A stretch of 64,000 nt of DNA from Natronoarchaeum mannanilyticum (GCF_039522665.1 NZ_BAAADV010000001.1:1135226-1199225); one strand, 5' to 3'; counted from the stretch's first letter, positions 44,270 through 53,630 are shown. Program-made: numbers and translations. The notes: generated from the sequence alone by a model not told the origin.

Positions 44270-45415
44270 TTACGATCGCGGCGCGGCGATCGCGGTTCGA
44301 GCCGAAACGGTGGGTTGGTCGCCGATCATCCCCGGCGACGCCGGCTGGGCCGTGCCGAACAGCGGCCGGCAGCTCGCGGTGCCCGAGAACTCCAGTCGGA
44401 TGCAGCCGAGCCACGGGAGCCGCACCTCGGCGGTCCCCTGGATCCACTCGGGCTTGACCACCTGGTACCGGTCGACCTGATCGTACTGCTGGTTGGTTCG
44501 TGGATTGTCACCCTTCGTGACGAACCCCGAGTGCGGGGCGCTGCAGGCGTTGATCTCCTCGCAGCTGTCGGCCTGGATGTGGCTCTTGTTGGCCTTCTCG
44601 TACCAGTTCTCGCCCTCCTCGACGTAGAACATCGCCCGGTGTATGATCGGCGTGTCGCTACCGCCGTTGGGCTGGAAGACGATCACGTCGCCGTAGGAGC
44701 CGAACGTCCTGTAGCCGGCTTCCTTGCCCTGCTGGTAGGTCACGACGCCGGTCCCCTCGACCGCGGCGTCGGGCGTTAATCGGTCTTCCTCCATGATGAA
44801 GACGAGGTCGCCTTTCTGCATGTGCGGGTTCATGCTCCCGCTCTCGATGGCGACCAGCGGCGGCCAGACGCCGCTGATCCCGAACAGCACGAGGCCGATC
44901 ACGAGGACGATCCCCACGCTGCTGGCGACGTCCTTGAACACGATCACCGCCTCGTTGTCGGTCCGTCGAAACCAGCCGATCGGGTTCGCCGAGGGATCGG
45001 GAATCGGTTGCTCGGCGCTCGCGTCGGCTTCCGGCGCGGGCTTGTCGGCCGCAGTCGTTCTGGCGACTCCGCCAGGATTCGCCGACTCGCCGCCGTTGGG
45101 TTCGACGCTGCCGTCTCCTTCGACGCCGGGATTCCCGTCGGCGGGCGCTTCGTCTCCGCCGGCGGACGCTTTGTCTCCGTCCGCGGACGCCGTTTCCCCG
45201 TCGGAGGAGGCTTCGTCTCCGCCGGCGGACGCTTGTTCGGCGTCGACCGACCGCTCGTCGGCGCCGGAGTTCGGGTCAGAACCGTCTTCGTCCGAGCCGC
45301 CCTCGCCAGCGTCGACGTCCTCCGAAGCGGCGTCGTCGGCGTCTCGACCGTCGTCGGAGCGTGCGGACGGCGGCGGATCGCGGTCGGGCCCGTCGCCGCC
45401 GTTGCTGTCCGTCAT
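44270..45415 (-). CDS. Signal peptidase I (S26B, archaeal/ER type)
   Basis: Removes signal peptides from secreted proteins. 381 residues. A long acidic, Ser/Ala-rich N-terminal tail of about 145 residues precedes the membrane helix (VGIVLVIGLVLFGISGV). The catalytic Ser is in ESGSMNPHM, the catalytic His in TPIIHRAMFYV (His in place of bacterial Lys), and the Asp in FVTKGDNPRTN. The tail and the long C-terminal extension after YQVVKPEWIQGTAEVRLPWLGCIRLEF are larger than in a minimal Sec11. Confidence 0.92.
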   Translation of the reverse strand: MTDSNGGDGPDRDPPPSARSDDGRDADDAASEDVDAGEGGSDEDGSDPNSGADERSVDAEQASAGGDEASSDGETASADGDKASAGGDEAPADGNPGVEGDGSVEPNGGESANPGGVARTTAADKPAPEADASAEQPIPDPSANPIGWFRRTDNEAVIVFKDVASSVGIVLVIGLVLFGISGVWPPLVAIESGSMNPHMQKGDLVFIMEEDRLTPDAAVEGTGVVTYQQGKEAGYRTFGSYGDVIVFQPNGGSDTPIIHRAMFYVEEGENWYEKANKSHIQADSCEEINACSAPHSGFVTKGDNPRTNQQYDQVDRYQVVKPEWIQGTAEVRLPWLGCIRLEFSGTASCRPLFGTAQPASPGMIGDQPTVSARTAIAAPRS

Positions 45416-45562
45416 TGACGACGTGTAAACCGCCGCCTGTGATCAACTTTCTGCTCTCTCTACCGTCGTCGCCGGGGTTCCGACACCGTTCGACGTCCGG
45501 GACGCCGCGGCGGCCCCGACGTTCCGGCACGCTTTTGCCCGACTGCGCGGATCGTAGCAGAC

Positions 45563-47341
45563 GTGCCGCTCGAAACGCCCGCCAGAATCGTCCGCGCGCT
45601 GGCGACCAACGGGTTCAACGCCGATCGCGAGGCCGTGACGCTGATCGCCTCGGCCGACGACCCCGGTCGCGCGCTCGACGCCGTCGTCGAGGCCGCTCCC
45701 GAGGACGCCCTGACGATCACGCCCGAGCACGTCCGGACGGCGCTGGACGACGCCGACCCCCCGGTTTCGAGTGGAACTGACTCCCCGGAACCGCAGGACG
45801 GAGACGGCGACGTTCCAGTCGAAACGAAGGGGGTAGAAGACGACGCAAATTCACAAACTACGACGGCGTACTCGGACGATTCTTCGCGCGAAGCGACCAC
45901 AGAGAGCTCCGTTTCGAGTGCATCGGCAGCGAGCCCAGCGACCGACGAAAGCGACGCCGCGGCCGGCGCAGACGCCGCCGCTGATGCGAGCGCCGCCACT
46001 GCTGCGGACGCCGCCACTGCTGCGGACGCCGCCACTGCTGCGGACGCCGCCGCCGAAGCGGACGCCGACGACGCCCCGCCGGCCGCGGGCCGGGCCGACC
46101 GCGCGACGCCGGACCGCGCCCAGCGCGACGACTCGCAGCGCTCGCTCGACATCGGGAACGACATCACCGGCCGCTCGACGGGGACCGGCGAGTACCAGGA
46201 CTTCGTCACCGTGTTCCGCGACCGCTTCGAGCGCCTGAGCGGCAAGCTCCGCGGGCGCATCAACCACCGGCCGACCGACGCGCTCGACGCCATGGGCGGG
46301 GGAAGCGACGCCGCGATCGTCGGGATGGTCAACGACATCCGCTCGACCGCGAGCGGCCACTGGCTGATCGAGCTCGAGGACACCTCGGGCGTGTTCCCCT
46401 GCCTCGTGATGAAGGACCGGCGCTTCGCCGACCAGGTCGACGAGCTGCTGTGCGACGAGGTGATCGCCGTCGAGGGGACGCTCGCCGACGACGGCGGGAT
46501 CCTCTTCGTCGACAGCATGTACTTCCCCGACGTTCCGCGAACGTTCGAGCCCTCGACGGCCGACCGGCACGTCCAGGCGGCGCTGATCAGCGACGTCCAC
46601 GTCGGCAGCCAGGAGTTCATGGCCGAGGCGTGGACGCGCTTTACCGACTGGCTCCACACCGCCGAGGCCGAGAACATCGAGTACCTGCTAATCGCCGGCG
46701 ACATGGTCGAGGGCGTCGGCGTCTACCCCGATCAGGACGACGAGCTCGACATCGTCGACATCTACGAGCAGTACGAGGCGTTCTCGGAGTACCTCAAGCA
46801 GGTGCCCGGCGACATCGAGATCGTGATGATCCCCGGCAACCACGACGCCGTCCGTCTCGCCGAACCCCAGCCGGGGTTCGACGAGGAGCTCCGGGAGATC
46901 ATGTCGGCCCACGACGCCCGCATCTCCGGCAACCCCTCCGTCGTCACCATCGAGGGCGTCTCCGTGCTGATGTACCACGGCGTCTCGCTCGACGAGATCA
47001 TCGCCGAGTTCCCCGACGAGAAGGCGACCTACGACGACCCCCAGAAGGCGATGTACCACCTCCTCAAGAAGCGCCACGTCGCCCCGCAGTACGGCGGCCA
47101 CATGCGGCTGGCGCCCGAGGAGAAAGACTACCTCGTGATCGACGAAGTGCCCGACATCTTCCACACGGGCCACGTCCACAAGCTCGGCTACGGGAAGTAC
47201 CACAACGTGCTCGCGATCAACTCGGGCTGCTGGCAGGCCCAGACCGAGTTCCAGAAGAGCGTCAACATCGATCCCGACACCGCGTACGCGCCGGTCGTCG
47301 ACCTGGACACGCTCGACGTGACGATCCGGAAGTTCGCCTGA
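45563..47341 (+). CDS. polD1: DNA polymerase D small subunit (DP1)
   Basis: Small, 3'-5' exonuclease subunit of archaeal DNA polymerase D. 592 residues. N-terminal helical domain (PLETPARIVRALATNGFNADREAVTL), a low-complexity Ala/Asp linker of about 120 residues, an OB fold, then the Mre11-like phosphoesterase: LISDVHVGSQEF, GDMVEGVGVYP, PGNHDAVR, MYHGVSLDE and HTGHVHKLG carry the metal ligands. Start is GTG 45563. The linker encodes three exact 18-bp repeats and two ORB-like sites. Confidence 0.96.
   Translation: MPLETPARIVRALATNGFNADREAVTLIASADDPGRALDAVVEAAPEDALTITPEHVRTALDDADPPVSSGTDSPEPQDGDGDVPVETKGVEDDANSQTTTAYSDDSSREATTESSVSSASAASPATDESDAAAGADAAADASAATAADAATAADAATAADAAAEADADDAPPAAGRADRATPDRAQRDDSQRSLDIGNDITGRSTGTGEYQDFVTVFRDRFERLSGKLRGRINHRPTDALDAMGGGSDAAIVGMVNDIRSTASGHWLIELEDTSGVFPCLVMKDRRFADQVDELLCDEVIAVEGTLADDGGILFVDSMYFPDVPRTFEPSTADRHVQAALISDVHVGSQEFMAEAWTRFTDWLHTAEAENIEYLLIAGDMVEGVGVYPDQDDELDIVDIYEQYEAFSEYLKQVPGDIEIVMIPGNHDAVRLAEPQPGFDEELREIMSAHDARISGNPSVVTIEGVSVLMYHGVSLDEIIAEFPDEKATYDDPQKAMYHLLKKRHVAPQYGGHMRLAPEEKDYLVIDEVPDIFHTGHVHKLGYGKYHNVLAINSGCWQAQTEFQKSVNIDPDTAYAPVVDLDTLDVTIRKFA
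45756..45833. repeat. Two ORB-like sites inside the DP1 linker
   Basis: On the minus strand, 45756-45777 reads GTTCCA-CTC-GAAA-CCG-GGGGGT. On the plus strand, 45812-45833 reads GTTCCA-GTC-GAAA-CGA-AGGGGG. They form an inverted pair inside the low-complexity coding part, which is free to vary, about 4 kb from the origin core. Confidence 0.5.
45992..46045 (+). repeat. Three exact 18-bp tandem repeats in the DP1 gene
   Basis: GCCGCCACTGCTGCGGAC repeats perfectly at 45992-46009, 46010-46027 and 46028-46045, encoding AATAAD three times. It lies in the unstructured linker and probably arose by slippage. Confidence 0.8.
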
Positions 47342-47436
47342 GCCCGCCGCCGCCGCTTCTTCGGATCGCTCACCCGACGAGCGACCCCCTAACCCGCCGA
47401 CCGAGGACTTAACACGTACCTGGCAAACACGACTGC

Positions 47437-48018
47437 ATGGCGATCCAACTGCAGCTCTCGCGGGCGACGGACACGGTCGTCGAGGAGCTGGTCGACGGCG
47501 CGATCGCGGCGCTCCCTCGCCTCGTGATCGGACTCGTCTTCCTCTCGCTGGCCTACGTCGGCATCAAGGTCGCGCTCGCGCTCGTCCGGTCGGCGCTCTC
47601 TCGCGTCTACGCCGGCGAGCAGCGACTGATCGCGGATCTCTTTACGGCTATCGTCGGCGTGTTCCTCTGGTTCGGCGTCGCGCTGACGCTGCTGAAGGTC
47701 GTCGGGATGGGCGACATCGCGGCGAGCCTCGGAACGGCGGCGGGCTTCGTCGCGCTCGGCATCTCCTTCGCGCTCTCGAACATGATCGCCGACACCGTCG
47801 CCGGCGTCTACCTGCTGCGGGACCCGGACTTCGAGATCGGCGATCGGGTCACCGTCGAGTCGGTCACCGGAACGGTGGTCGGCATCGAACTCCGGAAGTG
47901 CCGGATCGAGCTCGACTCGGGCGACACGGTGGTGCTGGCCAACAAGGACGTCGAGAAGAAGTGGACCCGGCTGGCGGACGCCGACGCGGCCGAAGTACCT
48001 GGAGCGCCGGCCGAGTGA
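47437..48018 (+). CDS. Small MscS-like mechanosensitive channel
   Basis: 193 residues, short for the family. Two N-terminal helices (ALPRLVIGLVFLSLAYVGIKVALALV and LFTAIVGVFLWFGVALTLLKV) precede the pore helix LGTAAGFVALGISFALSNMIADTVAGVYLLRDPDFEIGDRVTVES. The beta domain follows to about residue 175, but the lower alpha/beta cage is missing. It may release solutes on osmotic down-shock. Confidence 0.88.
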   Translation: MAIQLQLSRATDTVVEELVDGAIAALPRLVIGLVFLSLAYVGIKVALALVRSALSRVYAGEQRLIADLFTAIVGVFLWFGVALTLLKVVGMGDIAASLGTAAGFVALGISFALSNMIADTVAGVYLLRDPDFEIGDRVTVESVTGTVVGIELRKCRIELDSGDTVVLANKDVEKKWTRLADADAAEVPGAPAE

Positions 48019-48081
48019 CTGCGGAGTGGTGAGAGGGGCGTCTCGGCGATTCGACTGCGGCACCGTCGACCCGTGCCACTA

Positions 48082-48103
48082 ACCCCCACGTTTCGACTGG
48101 AGC
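48082..48103 (-). repeat. ORB-like site at the end of the acetyltransferase gene
   Basis: GCTCCA-GTC-GAAA-CGT-GGGGGT on the minus strand, touching the stop codon of the gene at 48103-48534. It is the outermost match found on this side. Confidence 0.45.
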
Positions 48104-48534
48104 TACGGTTCCAATCGGTAGCGCACCGTCGGCGTCCCGTCGAACCGCGGCCCCGGACCGCGTTCGGTGAACCCCAGCTTCTCGGCGGCGTCGGCCACCG
48201 ACGGCTCCGAGTCGGGCGCCAGCAACTCGACGGTCATCGACTCGGCGCGCGCGAACCGGATCGGCTCGCCGAGCAACTGCTCGCAGGCGTCGCCGGTGCC
48301 GTCCAGCTGGGTCACGTGGACGGTGTCCTCTTTCGCGTCGAAGCTGACGAACCCGAGCAGCTCGTCGCCGCTGTCGGCGTTCCCGGCGTCGTCGTTCGGA
48401 TCCGACGCGGTGCCGTCGGGCTCGGCCACGCGAACCGTGCGGTCGTGGACGAGGTTGCGCATCACGTCCGTCGGCGAGTCGGCGATCGCCGCGAGGGCGC
48501 TCGCGTCGGCCTCGACAGCGTCCCGGATCTCCAT
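48103..48534 (-). CDS. GNAT-like protein
   Basis: 143 residues. Opening MEIRDAVEADASALAAIADSPTDVMRNLVHDRTVRVAEPDG resembles a GNAT fold, as do DELLGFVSFDAKEDTVHVTQLDGTGDACEQLLGEPIRFARAES and the end AAEKLGFTERGPGPRFDGTPTVRYRLEP. The usual R/Q-x-x-G-x-G/A acetyl-CoA loop is not clear, so it may be a diverged or inactive member. Start is ATG 48534; a much longer open frame upstream is on the opposite strand to real genes and is not coding. Confidence 0.68.
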   Translation of the reverse strand: MEIRDAVEADASALAAIADSPTDVMRNLVHDRTVRVAEPDGTASDPNDDAGNADSGDELLGFVSFDAKEDTVHVTQLDGTGDACEQLLGEPIRFARAESMTVELLAPDSEPSVADAAEKLGFTERGPGPRFDGTPTVRYRLEP

Positions 48535-48615
48535 CAATCGTGTGGTAACGGCGCACACGGATAAACTGTTTGCGTCCCCGGCACGGACAGGTTCAAATCG
48601 CTCGAACCCCTCGCC

Positions 48616-49761
48616 ATGTGTATGAGTGGCACGGACGATTCGGATCCGGACCGGTGTGACTTCTGCCGGCTTCCCTGTCCCGAGGGGACCCACACGCTGG
48701 AGCGCGACGGGACGACCTACCGGTTCTGCTCGGCGACGTGCCGCGACGCCATGCAGCGCTCGGACCGCGTGTTCACCGAGTACCACGGCCACCGCCGGAT
48801 CGACGCGGGCGTGGCCGGCCTCGACGCTGCGCTGCCCCAAGGGCTGCCCCGCAACTCGTTCGTGCTCGTCGGCGGGCAGACCGGCAGTCGCAGCGGCGCC
48901 CTGCAGGCCGAACTCGTCTGGCGCGCGCTCGACCGCGGCGATCCGGCGGTGATCGTCTCGTTCGGCGAGCCGCCGGCGTCGGTCGTCCAGCGCTTTCTCA
49001 CGCTCGACTGGAACGTGTTGCCCCACCTCGAATCCGGCCGTCTCCGGATCGTCGACTGTTTCACCTACCGGCTGGAGGACCGCGACCGGTACGAGGACCG
49101 CCTCTGCGAGTGGAACGTCCACCTCTCCCGGTTCACCGACGACGCCGTCACGAGCGTTCGGGATCCGAGCGACGCCTCCGAAATCCGGCACAAGCTCGAC
49201 GCCGCGCTCGACGACCGGGACATGATCGACCGCGGCGTCGTCTCGATCGACTCGCTGACGGAGTTCGGGACGCTCGTCCAGCCGGTGCAGGCGTACGACT
49301 TCGTCAAGGATCTCCGCGCCGACGTTTGCAAGGGTCGGTTCGTCCCGGTGTTCGCCGGCGCGACGCTGCAAGGCGGCGGCGAGTCGTTCCCCCACGATCT
49401 CCACTACATCGCCGACGGCATCGTCGATCTGCAGATGAACGACGAGCTCGTCGAGGACACGCTGATCAAGCGCGCTCGCGTCCGCAAGATGAGCGGCGTG
49501 CTGTCCTATCAGGAGTGGGTCGCCTACGAGTACACCGCCGGCGAGGGGATGGTGACGTTCTCGCCCGCCGAGGAGATCGAGGGCGAGGATTCCGCGTCGG
49601 GAGCCGGGACCGATGCGATGGACGCCGAGGACGCCGATCCGACCGCGGAGAACGTCGACGACGCGGTTGCGGACGCGCCGGACGCCGGCGACGGCGACGA
49701 TGCCGAGTCGCTCGACGCCGGTGCGAGCGCCACTGCGGACGACTCGTCGAACGCGGGATGA
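48616..49761 (+). CDS. KaiC/RecA-like protein with zinc-finger N-terminus and changed P-loop
   Basis: 381 residues. Residues 14-42 carry CDFC ... FCSATC, a TRASH/MYM-type zinc finger for metal or protein binding. The RecA-fold domain begins RRIDAGVAGLDAALPQGLPRNSFVLVGGQTGSRSGA. Its Walker A lysine is replaced by Arg (G-Q-T-G-S-R-S). IVSFGEPPASVVQRF, DRGVVSIDSLTEFGTL and KMSGVLSYQEWVAYEYTAGEGM are KaiC-like. An acidic tail of about 70 residues follows. It probably binds nucleotide weakly or acts as a regulator. Confidence 0.78.
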   Translation: MCMSGTDDSDPDRCDFCRLPCPEGTHTLERDGTTYRFCSATCRDAMQRSDRVFTEYHGHRRIDAGVAGLDAALPQGLPRNSFVLVGGQTGSRSGALQAELVWRALDRGDPAVIVSFGEPPASVVQRFLTLDWNVLPHLESGRLRIVDCFTYRLEDRDRYEDRLCEWNVHLSRFTDDAVTSVRDPSDASEIRHKLDAALDDRDMIDRGVVSIDSLTEFGTLVQPVQAYDFVKDLRADVCKGRFVPVFAGATLQGGGESFPHDLHYIADGIVDLQMNDELVEDTLIKRARVRKMSGVLSYQEWVAYEYTAGEGMVTFSPAEEIEGEDSASGAGTDAMDAEDADPTAENVDDAVADAPDAGDGDDAESLDAGASATADDSSNAG

Positions 49762-50007
49762 CGTGACGGCGCCGCGTCGCGGCGCGCCAGCGTTTCGGCG
49801 TGCCAGCGTCGCATTGTGGCACCGGCACGACGCGCGACGCCGCTCTCGACTCCTCTGGACGGTTGACGTTCGTCCGGAACCGCCCGGTATCCGGAGCGAA
49901 TTCTTCACGAACGACCGGATAGGTCGGGTGTGGATGGACACAGTTATTTGCTCCCCTTGGTTATCGGTCCCCATGAGCCACAGTCGCACGAACGATCGGG
50001 TGGTACG

Positions 50008-51186
50008 ATGCGCGTAGTCGCGAAGTTCGGGGGGACCAGCCTGGGGAGCGGGGACCGGATCGACCGGGCCGCCGACTCGATCGCCAAGGCCGTCGAGGAG
50101 GGCCACGAGATCGCCGTCGTCGCCAGCGCGATGGGATCGACGACCGACGAACTGCTCGACGAGATCTCCTTCGAGACCGAGCCGGCCGACCGCGCCGAGA
50201 TCGTCAGCATGGGCGAGCGCACGAGCGTCCGGATGCTCAAGGCCGCGCTGGCGGCCCGCGGCGTCGAGGCGATGTTTCTCGAACCGGGTAGCGACCTCTG
50301 GCCGGTGCTGACCGACGCCGCCGGCGAGGTCGACGTCGAGGAGACCCGCGAGCGCGCCGCCGAGATCGCCTCGCGGATGGACGGCGTCGTCCCCGTGATC
50401 ACCGGGTTCCTCGCCGAGTCCCACGACGGCAGCGTCACGACGCTCGGCCGCGGGGGCAGCGACACCACCGCCGTGATGCTGGGCAAGTACATGGACGCCG
50501 ACGAGGTCGTGATCGTCACCGACGTCGAGGGCGTCATGACCGGCGATCCCCGCGTCGTCGAGGGGGCGCGCAACGTCGGCGAGATCACCGTCGACGAGCT
50601 CCGGAATCTTTCGTTCCGCGGCGCCGAAGTCGTCGCCCCCTCGGCTCTGGCGTACAAGGGTGGCAACATGGGCGTCCGCGTCGTCCACTACCAGCACGGC
50701 GACCTGCTGACCGGCGGCACCCGCATCGAAGGCGAGTTCTCCAGCCTCGTCGACATGCGCGACCAGCCCCTGGCCTGCATGACCGTCGCCGGCCGCGCGA
50801 TCCGCAACAGCCCCGGCGTGCTCCAGGAGCTGACGACCGCGCTGGGCGAGGCCGACGTCAACGTCGACGCCATCGCCTCGGGGATGGACTCGATCACGTT
50901 CTACGTCGACGAGACGCTCGCCGAGGACGCCGAGGCGGTGCTCCACCGCGAGGTCGTCGACCAGGAACCGCTCTCCAGCGTGACCGTCGAGGACGGCATC
51001 GCCGTCATCCGGATCACTGGCGGCGAGCTACCGAACCAACCGGGCATCCTCTCGGAGATCATCAACCCGCTCACCCAGGCCGAGATCAACCTGCTCGACG
51101 TGATCACCAGCGCGACGAGCGTCGCCATCTTCGTCGAATGGGACGATCGCGAGGAGGCGCTGGAAATCATGCAGAACCGCTTCTGA
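50008..51186 (+). CDS. lysC: Aspartate kinase
   Basis: Phosphorylates aspartate, the entry to threonine, methionine and (in some archaea) lysine. 392 residues. Catalytic start MRVVAKFGGTSLGSGDRI, ATP and substrate regions TTLGRGGSDTTAVMLGKYMDADEVVIVTDVEGVMTGDP, and two C-terminal ACT domains (TVAGRAIRNSPGVLQELTTALGEADVNVDAI and ITGGELPNQPGILSEIINPLTQAEIN) that sense end products. A TATA-like TTATTTG at 49944-49950 leaves a leader of about 35 bases. Confidence 0.95.
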   Translation: MRVVAKFGGTSLGSGDRIDRAADSIAKAVEEGHEIAVVASAMGSTTDELLDEISFETEPADRAEIVSMGERTSVRMLKAALAARGVEAMFLEPGSDLWPVLTDAAGEVDVEETRERAAEIASRMDGVVPVITGFLAESHDGSVTTLGRGGSDTTAVMLGKYMDADEVVIVTDVEGVMTGDPRVVEGARNVGEITVDELRNLSFRGAEVVAPSALAYKGGNMGVRVVHYQHGDLLTGGTRIEGEFSSLVDMRDQPLACMTVAGRAIRNSPGVLQELTTALGEADVNVDAIASGMDSITFYVDETLAEDAEAVLHREVVDQEPLSSVTVEDGIAVIRITGGELPNQPGILSEIINPLTQAEINLLDVITSATSVAIFVEWDDREEALEIMQNRF

Positions 51187-51368
51187 TCGGTTTCACGACG
51201 TTTCCGCCCCGTACGTCGATACGTCCGGCTGTCTTCCGCCGTCACATCTGTATTCCCGTCGTCGATCTGCACGAACTACCGTTTCTGTCGTCCGTGGTCC
51301 GATTTTCCGCACGTCGTGACGGATTTCCCCGGAGAAGCTACAACTGGCCGCCCGCACACGGTTCCAGT

Positions 51369-52712
51369 ATGCGATACCGAACCAAGGTCGCCGCGACCGT
51401 CCGGTTGCCCGACCGCGACGAGCGCGAGACCGCGCTGGAAGCGGCGGGGTACAACGTGTTCGCCCTCGACGCCGACGACGTCTACGTCGACCTGCTGACC
51501 GACAGCGGCACCGGCGCGATGAGCGACGAGCAGTGGGCCGCGCTACTCCGGGGCGACGAGGCTTACGCCGGCAGTTCGAGCTTCCGGCGCTTCGAGGAGG
51601 CCGTTGCCGACGTGACCGGGTTCGAGCGGGTGGTTCCGACCCATCAGGGCCGGGGCGCCGAAAACGTCCTGTACGGCGTCCTCGCCGACGAGGGCGACGT
51701 CGTACTCAACAACACGCACTTCGACACGACGCGGGCCCACGTCGCCAACCAGGGCGCGGATCCGGTCGACGTTCCGGTCCCGGTAGCCCGCGATCCGGAC
51801 GCCGACGAGCCGTTCAAGGGAAACCTCTCGCTCGACCGCGCCCGGAGCGTCGTCGACGACGTCGGCGCCGACCGAATCCCCGCGGTGGTGCTCACGATCA
51901 CGAACAACTCGGCGGCCGGGCAGCCCGTCAGCGTCGAGAACGCCCGCGAGGTCCGCGCGTTCGCCGACGAGATCGACGCCGCGTTCGTGATCGACGCCTG
52001 TCGGTTCGCCGAGAACGCGCACTTCGTCGTCGAACGCGAGGACGGCTACGAGGGCGCCAGCGTCGCCGAGGTCGCCCGCGAACAGCTCGGGCTCGCCGAC
52101 GCGCTCGTGATGAGCGGCAAGAAGGACGGGCTGGTCAACGCCGGCGGCTTCGTCGCGGTCCGCGATCCCGACCTGTTCGAGCGCGTCAAGCAGCGCGCGA
52201 TCCTCTACGAGGGATTTCCCACCTACGGCGGGATGGCCGGTCGCGACCTCGAAGCGATGGCTGTCGGGCTGCGCGAGGCCGTCGAAGACGCGTACGTCCG
52301 GACCCGCGTCGAACAGGTCCGGGAGCTCGCCGACCTGCTCGAGGACGCCGGCCTCCCCGTCTACCGGCCGGTCGGGGGACATGCGGTCTACGTCGACGCC
52401 GCGGCGACGTTCCCGTCGATCGACGCCGAGCGGTTCCCGGGACAGGCCCTGGTCTGCGAACTGTACCGCGAGGGCGGCGTCCGCGCCGTCGAACTCGGGA
52501 GTTTCGCGTTCCCCGAGACCGACCGCCCCGAGCTGGTCCGCCTCGCGCTCCCGCGCCGGACGTACCACCGCGAGCACCTCCGCCACGTCGCCGACGCCGC
52601 CGCGGACGTGCTCGACCGCCGCGAGTCGGTCCCGGGCTACCGCGTCGTCTCCGAGCCGTCCAGGCCCGAACTGCGCCACTTCTCGGCCGCCCTCGAACCG
52701 GTCGACGTCTGA
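51369..52712 (+). CDS. tnaA: Tryptophanase/beta-eliminating lyase
   Basis: Breaks tryptophan (or tyrosine in close relatives) to indole or phenol, pyruvate and ammonia. 447 residues. The PLP lysine lies in ALVMSGKKDGLVNAGGFVAV; FERVVPTHQGRGAENVLYGVL, NNTHFDTTRAHVANQGADPVDV and TITNNSAAGQPVSVENAREV are family blocks. Choice between tryptophanase and tyrosine phenol-lyase is by overall resemblance only. Single gene with its own start at ATG 51369. Confidence 0.88.
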   Translation: MRYRTKVAATVRLPDRDERETALEAAGYNVFALDADDVYVDLLTDSGTGAMSDEQWAALLRGDEAYAGSSSFRRFEEAVADVTGFERVVPTHQGRGAENVLYGVLADEGDVVLNNTHFDTTRAHVANQGADPVDVPVPVARDPDADEPFKGNLSLDRARSVVDDVGADRIPAVVLTITNNSAAGQPVSVENAREVRAFADEIDAAFVIDACRFAENAHFVVEREDGYEGASVAEVAREQLGLADALVMSGKKDGLVNAGGFVAVRDPDLFERVKQRAILYEGFPTYGGMAGRDLEAMAVGLREAVEDAYVRTRVEQVRELADLLEDAGLPVYRPVGGHAVYVDAAATFPSIDAERFPGQALVCELYREGGVRAVELGSFAFPETDRPELVRLALPRRTYHREHLRHVADAAADVLDRRESVPGYRVVSEPSRPELRHFSAALEPVDV

Positions 52713-52811
52713 GAGGCGTCGTGTGCTGCGACGATGCTGGTCACGGTGCCGCAACGACGCTGTGCCGTGACGCCGCAACGACGCTGCAGTACGAAACCTG
52801 CCGCACCCGCC

Positions 52812-53516
52812 CTACCGTCCCTGCTCCAGCCGTGCGCCGATCTTATCGGGCAGCTCCGCCTCGTTCACGGCGTCCTGCACCGCCTCGATGTCGTACTCCA
52901 CGCGGTGCAGGTCGACCGTCAGCGCGTCCAGGTCGACGACCGCGTAGGCCGCCTTCGGGTCCCGGTCGCGGGGCTGGCCGACGCTCCCCGGATTCACCAC
53001 GATCCCTTCGCCGTACCGCTCGGCGTGCTGGACGTGGGTGTGGCCCAGCACCAGCACGTCCTCGTCGTCCAGCATCCGCGGGCTGAAATCCTCGGGGTAG
53101 GTGTAGCGGTCCGGATCGTCGGGATGGCCGTGAACGAGTTTCACTTGCCCGTCGAACTCGGTGCGCTCGTCGGGCAGGGCGTCGAGCCACGCGAGCTGCT
53201 CGTCGTCGAGTTCCTCGCGGGCGTGCTCGACGCCCGCCGCGGCCATGCTGTTGAAGCGGAACGCCGATCCGCTGGCGACCGCCCGATCGTGGTTGCCCAT
53301 CACGGTCGGCACCTCGCCGGCCGGCAGGTCGTCCCGTCCGAGGTCGTCCAGCAGCGGCGCCGGATCGACCATGGCGTCGACGCAGTCGCTCGGCCAAGGG
53401 TTGTACCCGACGACGTCGCCGGCGCAGACCAGTCGGTCGACGGTCGGCATGTCCGAGAGGACCGCTTCGAGCGCGACGCGGTTGCCGTGGATATCCGAGA
53501 GCAGACCCACTTTCAT
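52812..53516 (-). CDS. Metallophosphoesterase (YfcE/MJ0936-like)
   Basis: 234 residues of calcineurin-like fold. Metal ligands are clear in GLLSDIHGN, CAGDVVGYNPWPSD, VMGNHDRAV, LVHGHPDD and LGHTHVQ. Family members hydrolyse phosphodiesters or nucleotides; the target is not visible. ATG 53516 gives the MKVGLLSDIHGN start; upstream in-frame sequence does not fit. Confidence 0.92.
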   Translation of the reverse strand: MKVGLLSDIHGNRVALEAVLSDMPTVDRLVCAGDVVGYNPWPSDCVDAMVDPAPLLDDLGRDDLPAGEVPTVMGNHDRAVASGSAFRFNSMAAAGVEHAREELDDEQLAWLDALPDERTEFDGQVKLVHGHPDDPDRYTYPEDFSPRMLDDEDVLVLGHTHVQHAERYGEGIVVNPGSVGQPRDRDPKAAYAVVDLDALTVDLHRVEYDIEAVQDAVNEAELPDKIGARLEQGR

Positions 53517-53630
53517 ACGTGACACGACGCGCTCGTCGTCCTTCATGGTTCGCCGATTCCCCGTCGGCATCGTCCCCGACGAGCCCCGACGCGGCGTCTC
53601 GACGCCGCGACGGATCGGAAAAGTGCCCGA

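Noticed and set aside
48535..50946. Long minus-strand frame upstream of the GNAT-like gene
   Set aside because: It runs antisense through the KaiC-like and aspartate kinase genes, both of which have clear family motifs. Only the last 143 codons from ATG 48534 look real.
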